Assembly (NCBI GenBank): GCA_015295835.1
Contig: DVEG01000010.1
Span: 1-64,000, forward strand
DNA: 64,000 nucleotides
DNA from: Oscillatoriaceae cyanobacterium M7585_C2015_266
GTDB taxonomy: Bacteria; Cyanobacteriota; Cyanobacteriia; Cyanobacteriales; Oscillatoriaceae
Direction: 5' to 3'
Shown: in pieces, positions 8,906 to 17,569 of the stretch
Layout: the number at the start of each line of letters is the position of its first letter
How positions within the stretch are numbered: position 1 is the stretch's first letter
Notes under the pieces: model-generated
What the model was told of the DNA's origin: nothing
Databases searched by the model: none
The model's input: only the letters and a program-made list of their open reading frames with translations
Position numbers and translations under genes: made by a program

Positions 8906-8968
8906 GCTCGACAGGTTTTAAATCTGAAAAACAGCTCTCGGTGTCGAGCTGCTGGATAACAAGATTTA
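8906..8968 (+). promoter_or_regulatory. Structured leader upstream of mrnC with competing pairings
   Basis: GCTCGACA (8906-8913) is an exact complement of TGTCGAGC (8942-8949), while CAGCTC (8932-8937) pairs with GAGCTG (8946-8951) inside an outer stem TAAATCT/AGATTTA (8919-8925, 8962-8968). The two arrangements share bases and exclude each other. No T-run follows. The rest of the 8743-9066 spacer is AT-rich without a recognised element. Confidence 0.35.
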
Positions 8969-9066
8969 GATGGTAAGAAATAAAGCAAAATGGCAGGCTT
9001 TGTGAAAAGCAGATGTCAAAAGTATGGTGGAATTAGGCTAGCTCGTACCGCTTGCAAAGTAGAAGC

Positions 9067-9513
9067 ATGAGATCAAGTGGTGATCAAAATACAGCCCAAC
9101 CTGTAGCGTTTGTCTGTTTGAAAGTACTACCTACCGGTAGTATGTCGCCGAAACAACTTCAACAGATATCCCCAGCAGCTTTAGCTTATTTGGGTGATGC
9201 GGTTTACGAGCTGTACATCCGTAGTTGCTATCTAATGCCCCCTAGGCGTATACAGACATATCATAGGCAGGTGGTGGAAAAGGTAAGAGCGGAAAGTCAA
9301 GCAGAACAGTTGCGAGCGCTTGAACCCCACCTCACCAGCACAGAATTAGAAATACTCAGGCGAGGGCGCAACGCCGTTCGAGGGCGGCAAAGGCGCGTTG
9401 CTCCAGAAATCTACCAACAGGCTTCTAGTCTAGAAACCTTAGTTGGATATTTATACCTCAGCAATCCACAGCGCTTGACTGAACTGTTGGCTTACTTAGA
9501 TATCAATCCTTAG
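9067..9513 (+). CDS. mrnC: Mini-ribonuclease III
   Basis: RNase III catalytic domain without a double-stranded-RNA-binding domain; this family matures 23S rRNA ends. The signature LAYLGDAVYELYIRS contains the metal-binding Asp, and a second acidic motif occurs in YQQASSLETLVGYLYL. The length of about 148 aa fits Mini-III. The start is uncertain: ATG at 9067 is used, but ATG at 9142 (MSPKQLQQISPAA) also keeps the whole domain, and no clear ribosome site favours either. The next gene is rlmB, and this mrnC-rlmB pairing is also known in Firmicutes, which supports a shared role in 23S rRNA maturation. Confidence 0.88.
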   Translation: MRSSGDQNTAQPVAFVCLKVLPTGSMSPKQLQQISPAALAYLGDAVYELYIRSCYLMPPRRIQTYHRQVVEKVRAESQAEQLRALEPHLTSTELEILRRGRNAVRGRQRRVAPEIYQQASSLETLVGYLYLSNPQRLTELLAYLDINP

Positions 9514-9582
9514 TTTGCGCCCCGACAATAAACAGCCCGTCTTCTTGGTAAGAACTGACAGAAAAGTCAGGAAATAATAACA

Positions 9583-10509
9583 ATGATAAAAAAGTCAGAA
9601 AATCCTAAAAAAAAGATCGGGAAAGATCAAAAACCCCTGTCGGAAAAACTGAATCGGGCAAAACCAACAAAACCAAAGCTGGGCAAGGCGAGCGCCATAC
9701 CTAAATCAGCAGCGGCAGCAACATCAGAACAAGACTCCGACTTGATCTACGGCCGCCACTCCGTAATCGCCGCACTGGAAAACCGAAGGCAGATCAACCG
9801 CATCTGGATTACTCAGAACTTGCGCCACGATCCCCGTTTTTACCGCTTGCTGCTGCAAGCCAAGGAAAATGGCACGGTGATCGATGAAGTGGATTACCAG
9901 CGCCTCGATCAAATCACCCACAGAGGTAATCACCAAGGAGTTGCCGCCCAAGTCTCGCCCTACGAATATTGGGAATTGAGTAAGCTGATCGAACAGGCTC
10001 TCGCCTCTGACAAAAAAGCGGTGATTCTCGCCGCTGACAGCATTACCGATCCCCAAAATCTTGGTGCCATTATTCGCAGCGGTGAAGCAATGGGCGCGCA
10101 AGGGCTGGTCTTGCCACAGCGCCGCGCCGTCGGGATCACATCTACTGTCAAGAAAGTAGCGGCAGGCGCTTTAGAAAATTTTCGAGTAGCGCGGGTGGTA
10201 AATCTCGCTTCGGCTTTGGAAGAATTTAAAACAGCCGGGTTTTGGCTCTATGGAACTATAACGAATGGTGGCAAGCCATTGCATACAGTCAAGTTCACCG
10301 AACCAACTGTTGTGGTGGTTGGCTCAGAAGGTGAAGGTTTGAGTCTTTTGATACAGCGGCTATGCGATGAATTAGTTTCTATACCTTTACATGGTAATAC
10401 TTCCAGTCTGAATGTTTCGGTGGCCACTGGTATGGCTCTCTATGAGATCTTTCGCCAGCGCTGGTGTAATACACGGGAGCTGGTTTTTTTTGAAAAAAGT
10501 AAAAGTTGA
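9583..10509 (+). CDS. rlmB: 23S rRNA (guanosine-2'-O-)-methyltransferase, TrmH/RlmB family
   Basis: SpoU-family methyltransferase with the knotted SAM fold, methylating a 23S rRNA guanosine in homologs. Residues 1-50 are a lysine-rich basic tail, probably RNA-contacting; [14 protein letters not shown] opens the L30e-like substrate domain; motif 1 ([18 protein letters not shown]), motif 2 ([11 protein letters not shown]) and motif 3 ([22 protein letters not shown]) are all present, with their Arg, Glu and Ser/Asn residues. It follows mrnC by 69 bases on the same strand. Related TrmH proteins modify tRNA, so the exact target is inferred. Confidence 0.92.
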   Translation: MIKKSENPKKKIGKDQKPLSEKLNRAKPTKPKLGKASAIPKSAAAATSEQDSDLIYGRHSVIAALENRRQINRIWITQNLRHDPRFYRLLLQAKENGTVIDEVDYQRLDQITHRGNHQGVAAQVSPYEYWELSKLIEQALASDKKAVILAADSITDPQNLGAIIRSGEAMGAQGLVLPQRRAVGITSTVKKVAAGALENFRVARVVNLASALEEFKTAGFWLYGTITNGGKPLHTVKFTEPTVVVVGSEGEGLSLLIQRLCDELVSIPLHGNTSSLNVSVATGMALYEIFRQRWCNTRELVFFEKSKS

Positions 10510-10597
10510 AAAAACAGACGGAGTATAACAAAATGTAAAACAAAGCACTAAAGCTACTCACAAAACTTCAATTAGCATCTGAAAATAGGTAGAGAAT

Positions 10598-10879
10598 ATG
10601 AAAGAATTCTTAATCAGCTTACTGGATTTTTTCGGATTGGCATTCTGGATTGAAATCATCACCGAAGTTCCCCGCTGTACTTACTACTTTGGTCCTTTTC
10701 TAAGCAGGCGGGAAGCAGAAGCGTTGAAAGCGGGTTACATTGAAGATATTCAGCAAGAAGGTGCTACGGGCATCACCGTAAGCATCAAGCGCTGCAAACC
10801 CGCAAAGTTAACTATAGACGAGGAGGATTTGGCAGCATCAGCGGGCAAAGTTGTGCCAATTTTCAGTGTTCAGTCTTAG
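10598..10879 (+). CDS. DUF1816 domain protein
   Basis: A 93-aa cyanobacterial protein of unknown function. The segment AFWIEIITEVPRCTYYFGPF, followed by SRREAEALKAGYIEDIQQEGA, is the DUF1816 signature seen in many cyanobacterial and some phycobilisome-associated proteins. No transmembrane helix or signal peptide is evident. It lies 88 bases after rlmB and is probably independent of it. Confidence 0.8.
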   Translation: MKEFLISLLDFFGLAFWIEIITEVPRCTYYFGPFLSRREAEALKAGYIEDIQQEGATGITVSIKRCKPAKLTIDEEDLAASAGKVVPIFSVQS

Positions 10880-10918
10880 GAGGAAAAAGAGCTCCAGGGG
10901 GGAAAACCCTCCTGGGAA

Positions 10919-11806
10919 CTAAGGGGCGATCGCTGTTACTTGCGGATGGGCGTCAATCCAGCGATCAATATCCGCAAGCACCCGCTGCGGAATTTCCCAA
11001 GGAAACAGGTGCGCCGTATTCGGATAACAGTGCGCTTGGCAATTTTTCAAAAGTCGCGCGGTTTCCAAACTCGACTCGCAGGTAATGTGTCTGTCAGCCG
11101 CTGCCGCCAGTACCAAACTGGGACATTCTATTTTCGGCAAGTCGGCAAGTCGGTTATATCCCTGCCGTAAGGCGGCTTTCACGGCTCGGCGCGCCGCTAA
11201 GGAGGTTTTTAAATAGGCTGACATGCCCTCAAAGGCTAAAAATCGGTAGGCTACTGGGGTGTGCTGCTGTAGCAAATAACGGTAGAGCGAGCGCTTGCCA
11301 AATGTCTCAATATTCCACTGCCAACCGGGCGCGAGCCGGTTGATGAGCGAGGCAACGCCGGTGTAAAGTAGCTCCAGCCAACTGACAGGAGGATGACTAC
11401 TTCTCGGTTTAGCGGCTGTGGCAATTAAAATTAAACCGCTGACACGAGTTGGCAATTTCAGAGCTAATTCTAGAGCCAAAATTCCCCCCAATGACCATCC
11501 CAGTACTAAGCAGCGATCAATTTCGTACCGATCTAAAAGCGCTTCTAAGTCTAATAGGTGAGCTGTGATTTGAAATTCACCTGCGGCTCGACTTCTGCCG
11601 TATCCCCGCAAATCGGGAGCTAAAGTTTGAAAGCGCTTGCACAAGTGCTGTGTAAAAACGGACATACAAGCACCTGAGCCCGGATGCCCGTGCAAGCAAA
11701 GAATAGGAAACCCCTTCCCCTGCCGAGTTACGCTCAATTGTACTATTTTTTGCTGCTGGTGGTTTTCCTTGTAGTCGGGCTGCAATATCGAGGAAATTTT
11801 CTGCAT
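10919..11806 (-). CDS. Alpha/beta hydrolase
   Basis: A 295-aa alpha/beta-hydrolase-fold protein. The oxyanion segment LCLHGHPGSGACM, the strand-turn DLRGYGRSR, the nucleophile elbow GWSLGG (Ser105) and a late His in NTAHLFPWE make a complete catalytic set; the acid is probably the Asp of AAAADRHIT. No signal peptide is seen, so it is probably cytoplasmic. Substrate unknown; family members include esterases, lactonases and dehalogenases. It is followed on the same strand, across a 67-base gap in the upstream direction, by the J-domain gene. Confidence 0.85.
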   Translation of the reverse strand: MQKISSILQPDYKENHQQQKIVQLSVTRQGKGFPILCLHGHPGSGACMSVFTQHLCKRFQTLAPDLRGYGRSRAAGEFQITAHLLDLEALLDRYEIDRCLVLGWSLGGILALELALKLPTRVSGLILIATAAKPRSSHPPVSWLELLYTGVASLINRLAPGWQWNIETFGKRSLYRYLLQQHTPVAYRFLAFEGMSAYLKTSLAARRAVKAALRQGYNRLADLPKIECPSLVLAAAADRHITCESSLETARLLKNCQAHCYPNTAHLFPWEIPQRVLADIDRWIDAHPQVTAIAP

Positions 11807-11873
11807 TTTCTAGGGGAAAGTGTTTTTAAAAATTCTCTCAAGGGCGAGCGCCCCCTTGATTCGTCTGTTTATA

Positions 11874-12473
11874 TTATTTAAAAACTTGCTCGATTGTGTG
11901 AAAATCGCGCTTCACTTCCTCCCATAAGGTTCGATTATGAGGATCAGTGCGAAGAGCTTTTTTCAAGTATACTCTAGCTTTTTCCAGTTGTTTTTCAGCG
12001 ATTAGCTGGCGCGCCCAGCGCTGATAAGCGATCGCTTGCCACTGGCGTATTTCGGGATCGTAGGGAATCCGCTGTGCCAACCCTTCGACTAGAGCGATCG
12101 CTCTTGGAAAGCGCTGTGATTTTAGCAATTCTAGCAAATTTAAATACGATTGCTGTTTTAACTTTCGTTCCACCTCAGACAATTGGGGATTTTCTTGAAA
12201 CTTTGGCTCTTTTCTCGTCGTCACCTTGGGTTTTGAAGGTTGCCCTTGTGCTGCTGCTGAATTCTGACTTGCTACTTGCTCTGACTGCGCACTCGCTGCC
12301 AACAAGAACTTATAAGCCTCGTGTATTTGGATAAACTTTTCGTGTGCTTGTCTATCTTGCCGATTGATATCTGGATGATACTGTCGTGCCAAACGTCGAT
12401 AAGACGCCTTGATTTCGTCCACACTTGCGCCAGCTTTCAATCCCAACAATCTATAGTAGTCTGCTTTATTCAT
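11874..12473 (-). CDS. J-domain (DnaJ-like) protein with C-terminal TPR-like helices
   Basis: The J domain occupies residues 1-65 (DYYRLLGLKAGASVDEIKAS) with the HPD tripeptide at 33-35, which stimulates DnaK ATPase. A Gln/Ala/Ser-rich linker (65-100) follows. Residues 105-195 are helical with a TPR-like LEKARVYLKKALRTDPHNRTLW. The zinc-finger and substrate-binding domains of true DnaJ are missing, so this is a class III J-protein that probably recruits DnaK to a specific client. 199 aa. Confidence 0.87.
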   Translation of the reverse strand: MNKADYYRLLGLKAGASVDEIKASYRRLARQYHPDINRQDRQAHEKFIQIHEAYKFLLAASAQSEQVASQNSAAAQGQPSKPKVTTRKEPKFQENPQLSEVERKLKQQSYLNLLELLKSQRFPRAIALVEGLAQRIPYDPEIRQWQAIAYQRWARQLIAEKQLEKARVYLKKALRTDPHNRTLWEEVKRDFHTIEQVFK

Positions 12474-12483
12474 GGCATTAATA

Positions 12484-12523
12484 AATAATGGCAGAACCTT
12501 TTGATTTAGATTCTGCCATTATT
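12484..12523. terminator. Perfect 13-bp hairpin between the J-domain gene and clpP3
   Basis: AATAATGGCAGAA (12484-12496) and TTCTGCCATTATT (12511-12523) are exact complements with a 14-base loop. It lies 130 bases past the clpP3 stop on the minus strand and just upstream of the J-domain start. The flanking T-richness is modest, so it is either a weak terminator or an mRNA structure. Confidence 0.5.
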
Positions 12524-12654
12524 AAAATTTTTCAGTACAGATATTTTCCCTTGAAAAGCTGCGTTTTAATTGCAACTCTTCGAAGAAAGATTTAGAATTT
12601 GAAAGTCGCAGGTAAGTTAATTTTCTTTTTTTCCTATCGCCTTTAATTTCTGCT

Positions 12655-13248
12655 TCAAACCCGCTCCTCAATCACGCGATCGATTAAACCGTATTCTTTC
12701 GCCTCATAAGCTGACATAAAGAAATCCCGATCCATATCTTTCTCGATCTTAGAAAGCGGCTGCCCGGTGCGTTCGGCATAAATTTGGTTAAGCTGATTAC
12801 GGATACGCAGGATTTCTCTAGCTTCGATTTCGATGTCGGTGGCTTGCCCGCGCGTGCCTCCAGAAGGCTGGTGGATCATGATCCGCGAGTGGGGCAAAGC
12901 GAGGCGTTTACCTTTGGTGCCTGCCATCAGCAGGAAGGAACCCATCGAAGCCGCTAAGCCGACGCAAATTGTCACGACATCGGATTTGATGTGCTGCATG
13001 GTATCAAAAATCGCCATGCCGGAGGTGACGTAACCGCCGGGGGAGTTGATATAAAGGACAATATCTTTGCCGGCATCCTCGGAATCGAGGTAAAGCATGA
13101 CGGCGATTACCTGGTTTGCCAATTCGTCGTCAATTTCTTTGCCGATGAAAATAATTCGCTCCCGGTAGAGGCGATTGTAGATGTCAATCCACTGGGTGTA
13201 GGGTTCGCCGGGCAAGCGGTAGGGAACTTTAGGGATGCCAATGGGCAT
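12655..13248 (-). CDS. clpP: ATP-dependent Clp protease proteolytic subunit (ClpP3 type)
   Basis: Serine peptidase subunit of the Clp protease. The 197-aa product has a full catalytic triad: Ser101 in GLAASMGS, His126 in MIHQPSGG and Asp175 in [11 protein letters not shown] at 13248 ([20 protein letters not shown]) gives the normal length; the longer frame from 13299 reaches into the clpR spacer. It lies just downstream of clpR on the same strand, the arrangement of the cyanobacterial clpR-clpP3 operon, whose products form the essential mixed ClpP3/R ring that works with ClpC. Confidence 0.95.
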   Translation of the reverse strand: MPIGIPKVPYRLPGEPYTQWIDIYNRLYRERIIFIGKEIDDELANQVIAVMLYLDSEDAGKDIVLYINSPGGYVTSGMAIFDTMQHIKSDVVTICVGLAASMGSFLLMAGTKGKRLALPHSRIMIHQPSGGTRGQATDIEIEAREILRIRNQLNQIYAERTGQPLSKIEKDMDRDFFMSAYEAKEYGLIDRVIEERV

Positions 13249-13310
13249 AGTGGGAGACTCCGTGAAATTGTTAGTACAAAGGCGCTCGCTTATTAGCAAT
13301 ATCTGAGATA

Positions 13311-13973
13311 TTAGACAATCCCTGCGGCAACAGGAGGATTAACAGTTTCCTTCCCTTCCAAAACGCGATCAATTAGCCCGTACTCTTTAGCTTCATAGGG
13401 TGTCATGTAAAACAGCCGATCCATGTCTTTTTCAATTTTTTCAGGGGGCTGACCCGTATTACGCGAGAGAATATCAATCATCGTGGCTTTGTTAGCCAGA
13501 ACTTCTCTAGCGCGAATTTGAATATCCGTTGCTTGGCCACGAGTGTAGCTTTTAGGTTGGTGGAGTACAATGCTAGCATGGGGAAGACTAGCGCGACAGC
13601 CTTTTGTACCAGCGGAGAGGAGCATTGCTGCCATACCCATCGCCGAACCGATGCAAATTGTATGTACCGGCGGCTTGATATAGTTCATAGTGTCGCAGAT
13701 GGCAAAGGCTTCAGTTTCAAAGCCAATAGGTTCGCCGCTGTAGCTGGAAGTGCCGGTAGAGTTGATATAGATTTTGATGGGTTTTTCTGGGTCTTCGTAC
13801 TGCAAGTATAGTAGTTCGGCGATAATCAGTTCGGTTACCGCAGGCACCAAGGGCATACCCAGATAAACTATGCGCTCCTTGAGCAGCAGGGAGGGCAAAT
13901 CTGGAGGAGGGGTGCGGTAGTAGGCATCCCCGTAGTAGTAAGGCGATTGTACAGCCTGGATGGGTGAATACAT
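13311..13973 (-). CDS. clpR: Inactive ClpP-like subunit ClpR
   Basis: A ClpP paralog without protease activity. Where ClpP has the catalytic Ser in AASMGS, this protein has SAMGMAAML, so the Ser is lost, while the HQP motif ([11 protein letters not shown]) and the late [18 protein letters not shown] remain. The Tyr/Pro-rich N-terminus [19 protein letters not shown] is typical of cyanobacterial ClpR. 220 aa. It is the first gene of the clpR-clpP3 pair; its promoter must lie in the 133-base spacer shared with the divergent VWA gene. Confidence 0.95.
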   Translation of the reverse strand: MYSPIQAVQSPYYYGDAYYRTPPPDLPSLLLKERIVYLGMPLVPAVTELIIAELLYLQYEDPEKPIKIYINSTGTSSYSGEPIGFETEAFAICDTMNYIKPPVHTICIGSAMGMAAMLLSAGTKGCRASLPHASIVLHQPKSYTRGQATDIQIRAREVLANKATMIDILSRNTGQPPEKIEKDMDRLFYMTPYEAKEYGLIDRVLEGKETVNPPVAAGIV

Positions 13974-14106
13974 AGCCGATGGTTGCCTGAAAATGTGACG
14001 CTATCGTTAACATATTAGCGCGACCCTGCTGTGGCAGGGAGGGGACTGGAAAGAATAAATCCTGTCTAGAGCTAGATTCGGGGAATACCCACGGGAGGTT
14101 TTTAAG

Positions 14107-15348
14107 ATGAAAGTTGGTTTGCAACCTGCTTTGAATGATGCAAATATTGATGCGACTCAGACGACGAGCCAGCGTCAATTGTCGATTTCTATTTCTGCGC
14201 TCGCAGAGCCTGTTGATCAGCCTGTGCCGCTGAATTTGTGTTTAATTCTAGATCATAGCGGTTCGATGGGTGGAAAGCCTTTGGAAACGGTGAAGCTAGC
14301 GGCGCATCGTTTGATAGAGCGGCTTTCTCCAGGCGCTCGCCTTTGTGTTGTAGCTTTTAACCACAAAGCTAAGGTGATTGTCCCCAATCAAGTTATCGAC
14401 GATCCGGAGCAGATGAAGAGGCAAATTGACAGACTGAAGGCGGAAGGAGGCACTGCGCTCGATGAGGGGCTAAAACTGGGAATTGACGAATTGGCGAAAG
14501 GCAAAAAAGACTCTGTTTCTCAGGCTTTTCTGCTCACTGACGGCGAAAATGAACACGGGGATAATAATAGGTGTCTGAAATTGGCAGAGCTGGCAACAGA
14601 GTATAATTTGACCATCAATTGTTTGGGGTTTGGTGAACACTGGAATCAAGACGTACTGGAAAAAATCGCTGATCTCGGGGGCGGTACTCTAGCCTATATT
14701 GAGTATCCCGAACAAGCGGTGGATGCTTTTTCGCAATTGTTTAATCGCATTTCGGCGGTGGGGCTGACAAATGCCTATCTGTTGCTTTCCTTGATGCCGA
14801 AGGTGCGTTTGGCGGAACTTAAGCCAATCGCTCAGGTGATGCCGGATACGATCGAATTGCCTGTGCAGAAGGAAGGCGAGCGCTTTGTTGTGCGTCTGGG
14901 GGATTTGATGAAGGATGTGCCCCGGGTGATTTTGGCGAATATTTATCTGAGTCAAATGTCTCCTGGAAAACAGACGCTCGCCCAACTGCAAGTTCGCTAC
15001 GATGATCCTGTTGCTAGCAAACAAGGCTTGCTTTCCGAGATTTTTCCCGTAGAAGCTAATTTTTTGAGCAATTACTACCCAGCACCCAACCCGGAGGTGC
15101 AGCAGCATGTCTTAGCTTTGGCAAAATATCGACAAACGCAGTTAGCGGAGGCAAAATTGCAATCGGGCGATCGCTTAGGGGCGGCTACCATGTTGCAAGT
15201 TGCTGCTAAAACCGCTCTGCAAATGGGCGACAAAGGAGCTGCTACGGTGTTGCAAACCAGTGCTACCCGTCTGCAAGCGGGAGAAGAACTTTCTCAAGCT
15301 GAGCGCAAGAAAACCCGCATTGTCTCTAAAACCATTTTGCAGCCTTAA
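14107..15348 (+). CDS. VWA-domain protein
   Basis: A 413-aa protein with a von Willebrand factor type A domain at about residues 40-220. The MIDAS motif D-x-S-x-S is intact as DHSGS (49-53), with the further MIDAS Thr in GGTALDEGL and Asp in LTDGENEHG. No signal peptide or membrane segment is seen. The C-terminal third is helical with repeated Ala/Gln-rich segments (LAKYRQTQLAEAKLQSGDRL). Metal-dependent protein binding is expected; the partner is unknown. It is divergent from clpR. Confidence 0.85.
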   Translation: MKVGLQPALNDANIDATQTTSQRQLSISISALAEPVDQPVPLNLCLILDHSGSMGGKPLETVKLAAHRLIERLSPGARLCVVAFNHKAKVIVPNQVIDDPEQMKRQIDRLKAEGGTALDEGLKLGIDELAKGKKDSVSQAFLLTDGENEHGDNNRCLKLAELATEYNLTINCLGFGEHWNQDVLEKIADLGGGTLAYIEYPEQAVDAFSQLFNRISAVGLTNAYLLLSLMPKVRLAELKPIAQVMPDTIELPVQKEGERFVVRLGDLMKDVPRVILANIYLSQMSPGKQTLAQLQVRYDDPVASKQGLLSEIFPVEANFLSNYYPAPNPEVQQHVLALAKYRQTQLAEAKLQSGDRLGAATMLQVAAKTALQMGDKGAATVLQTSATRLQAGEELSQAERKKTRIVSKTILQP

Positions 15349-15360
15349 TTTCTCTTCCTA

Positions 15361-15382
15361 TAGGGCGTTACATAACGCCCTA
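15361..15382. repeat. Perfect 22-base palindrome
   Basis: TAGGGCGTTA, CA, TAACGCCCTA: exact 10-bp arms with a two-base centre, just after the VWA stop codon and 44 bases before the DUF4241 start. No T-run follows, so it looks like an interspersed palindromic repeat, not a terminator. Confidence 0.7.
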
Positions 15383-15426
15383 CTTCTGTGACATTCAATT
15401 ATCACATTCTACTAGGAGTATCGAAA

Positions 15427-16092
15427 GTGAACTATTCTTATTTTTCCAAAGCTTTTCTAGACGGACAAAAATTAAAAACTGAATTGGGAGATGTTACTTT
15501 TACTGTTCACAATGCGGGTGAATTAGTCTTAACTTCCGGTAATTTAGTAGCTTGCGATCCCCTGAGTTTGTCAGAAATAGAACCTTTTGCTGTCAATCTC
15601 AAGCCTGGCTGCTATCCAGTTATTTTGAGTGTTGCCCATCTCCACAAAAGTAAAGATCGCCGTGTGGCTTGCGCTATGCTTCGTATCAGCGAACGCCCCG
15701 CAGTTAACTGGGAGTTAGCTACTTTACCCGATGAAGATTTAAGTACCCTAGAAGATGACGAAATTTGGGGCTACGGCGTCGACTCTGGCACTGGCTCTTT
15801 TATGGATGAAGATACGGCTCTCTTGCTTCTCGACTTGGAAGAAGAAGACAAATTTGAGGAAGTTTTTGCTGAAAAACTTATTGCAGAAATGTCTAAAAAT
15901 TCTGCCCACATCTGTGAATTTGCCAATATTCTATTAGATAACAATACTAAAGCCAATGTAATCGCCTTTAATTCCGGTTGGGGCGACGGAATATATCCTA
16001 CATATTTTGGCTATGATGAAGATAAAAATATAGTTGCAGCACTTACAGATTTCGATTTATTTGATTTTGAAGAATCTACTTGGATAGATTAA
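15427..16092 (+). CDS. DUF4241 domain protein
   Basis: A 221-aa acidic soluble protein. The central WGYGVDSGTGSFMDEDTA and the late VIAFNSGWGDGIYPTYFGYDE are the hallmarks of the DUF4241 family, whose function is unknown and whose members are common in bacteria with polymorphic toxin or immunity genes. The start is taken as GTG at 15427, because AGGAG at 15414-15418 is well placed; the GTG at 15388 lacks such a site and lies in a palindrome-bearing spacer. It is a single gene, convergent with the PIN-TRAM gene. Confidence 0.75.
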   Translation: MNYSYFSKAFLDGQKLKTELGDVTFTVHNAGELVLTSGNLVACDPLSLSEIEPFAVNLKPGCYPVILSVAHLHKSKDRRVACAMLRISERPAVNWELATLPDEDLSTLEDDEIWGYGVDSGTGSFMDEDTALLLLDLEEEDKFEEVFAEKLIAEMSKNSAHICEFANILLDNNTKANVIAFNSGWGDGIYPTYFGYDEDKNIVAALTDFDLFDFEESTWID

Positions 16093-16308
16093 AAAAATTG
16101 ATTCTCGTATTTGGCGGGCGAGCGCACCTTTTTTAAACTTTTTTTCAAGAATTGCTATTTTGGGGCTATTATATAGCATATTCTCAGAGCAGGTTGCCAT
16201 CCCCGCAGGCGAAACAATACAGAAAAAAATCCACTGCCCCGATTAATAATATCACAACCGATAGAAAATCGGGGCAGGGCGAAGATTGCGTGAGTCATTG
16301 CCTTGGAA
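16093..16308. terminator. Convergent spacer with a minus-strand terminator (16234-16277)
   Basis: CTGCCCCGATT (16234-16244) and AATCGGGGCAG (16267-16277) are exact complements. On the minus strand the stem is followed by TGGATTTTTTT, so it ends transcription of the PIN-TRAM gene 31 bases past its stop. The rest of the spacer holds one GCGAGCGC octamer and nothing else recognised. Confidence 0.75.
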
Positions 16309-17391
16309 TCATCCCGCAACAACAGAAGCCTGAGGGCGGGCAAAAATCATCCTCCCTGCAGAAGTTTGCAGAGAAGAAGTAACCACCACGCGCATTTCAC
16401 CACCGATATGGCTGCCACCTTCTTCCACCACTACCATTGTGCCGTCTTCCAAATAGCCAACACCCTGCTCTGGTTCCTTTCCTTCCTTAATAATTTTCAG
16501 ATCTATACTATCTCCTGGTAAATAATTCGGACGCACCGCTTGCGCCAAGTCATTAATATTTAACACCGGCACTTTCTGTACGCTGGCTACTTTACTCAAG
16601 TTATAGTCATTAGTAATTAAAGTGCCGTTGATTTCTTGGACAAAACGCACCAATTTAGCATCCACTGTGTGAATATCTTCATAATCAGCAGGGTGAATTG
16701 CAATTCGCTCAGGGTAAGCTGACATCAGTCGATTAAGAATCTCCAAACCCCGCCGCCCCCGCACTCGCTTTTGATCATTAGAAGCATCAGCAACGAGCTG
16801 CAATTCCTGCAAGACGAACTGCGGCACCAAAATTTGCCCCTCGACAAACCCGGTGTCAAGCAATTGTTCTATACGCCCGTCGATAATACAACTGGTATCT
16901 AAAACTTTAGTTGTAACCGGCTTGAGGGTGCCCTCTGCTACCAACATCGGTTCTAGGCTGTTGGGATTAATCAGCCGCAACAAAGCCCTCCCGTGGGTAT
17001 CGGCTAAACTTACCCCATTGTATGCAAATACGATACTGCCCAAAACAGCAATTAATGGTTTAATAAAACCAAATTCTGCCGGAATGGGCAATAAGAACAG
17101 GGGGGCAAGCATCAAGTTGGCCACCAATAGACCGAGGATCAAACCTACGCAACGAGTGAGCAGAACTTCAACGGGCATTTGCCGAATCTGGGCTTCCACG
17201 CGCCGATAGGTGGTTTGTGCCAATAAGCCGAGCGCTAAACCGATTATAGCTCCAAACCCAGCGGTTACCGAGCGTAGCCCTTCCAGGTTGTTTACCTGCT
17301 GCATGATAGAATTCGGCAGCATGTCAATGCCGTAAAAACCAATTCCTGCTGCTGCTAAGATAAATGAAATTACAATGATTACATCAAGCAT
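16309..17391 (-). CDS. Membrane PIN/TRAM-domain protein (YacL type)
   Basis: A 360-aa protein with several N-terminal transmembrane helices (residues 1-20, about 41-60, 80-105 and 108-128), a PIN nuclease domain (about 160-285) and a TRAM RNA-binding domain (about 290-350). The PIN acidic residues are visible in KVLDTSCIIDGRI (Asp165) and TLITNDYNLSKVA. This is the architecture of Bacillus YacL and of conserved cyanobacterial homologs, suggesting a membrane-tethered RNase; its RNA target is unknown. A strong terminator follows on its own strand. Confidence 0.9.
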   Translation of the reverse strand: MLDVIIVISFILAAAGIGFYGIDMLPNSIMQQVNNLEGLRSVTAGFGAIIGLALGLLAQTTYRRVEAQIRQMPVEVLLTRCVGLILGLLVANLMLAPLFLLPIPAEFGFIKPLIAVLGSIVFAYNGVSLADTHGRALLRLINPNSLEPMLVAEGTLKPVTTKVLDTSCIIDGRIEQLLDTGFVEGQILVPQFVLQELQLVADASNDQKRVRGRRGLEILNRLMSAYPERIAIHPADYEDIHTVDAKLVRFVQEINGTLITNDYNLSKVASVQKVPVLNINDLAQAVRPNYLPGDSIDLKIIKEGKEPEQGVGYLEDGTMVVVEEGGSHIGGEMRVVVTSSLQTSAGRMIFARPQASVVAG

Positions 17392-17569
17392 TGTTTTTAG
17401 CGTTAGATTTCGCGAACAAAATTAAGGTGCGATTAACAGGTGCTAATCGCTCGTCTTGCTTTAGTTTTATTATACCTTCTGGGACTTGGACACTTTATTT
17501 CCCGGATACCCCTTAAAAATCAGTAGAGATTGCCGCAGTGCATGTTAAGTTTCTCTTACTTTTCTGCCC

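Noticed and set aside
13311-13973. ClpP-like protein lacking its Ser as a candidate damaged gene
   Set aside because: Loss of the catalytic Ser is the normal state of ClpR, and the clpR-clpP3 order is standard in cyanobacteria.
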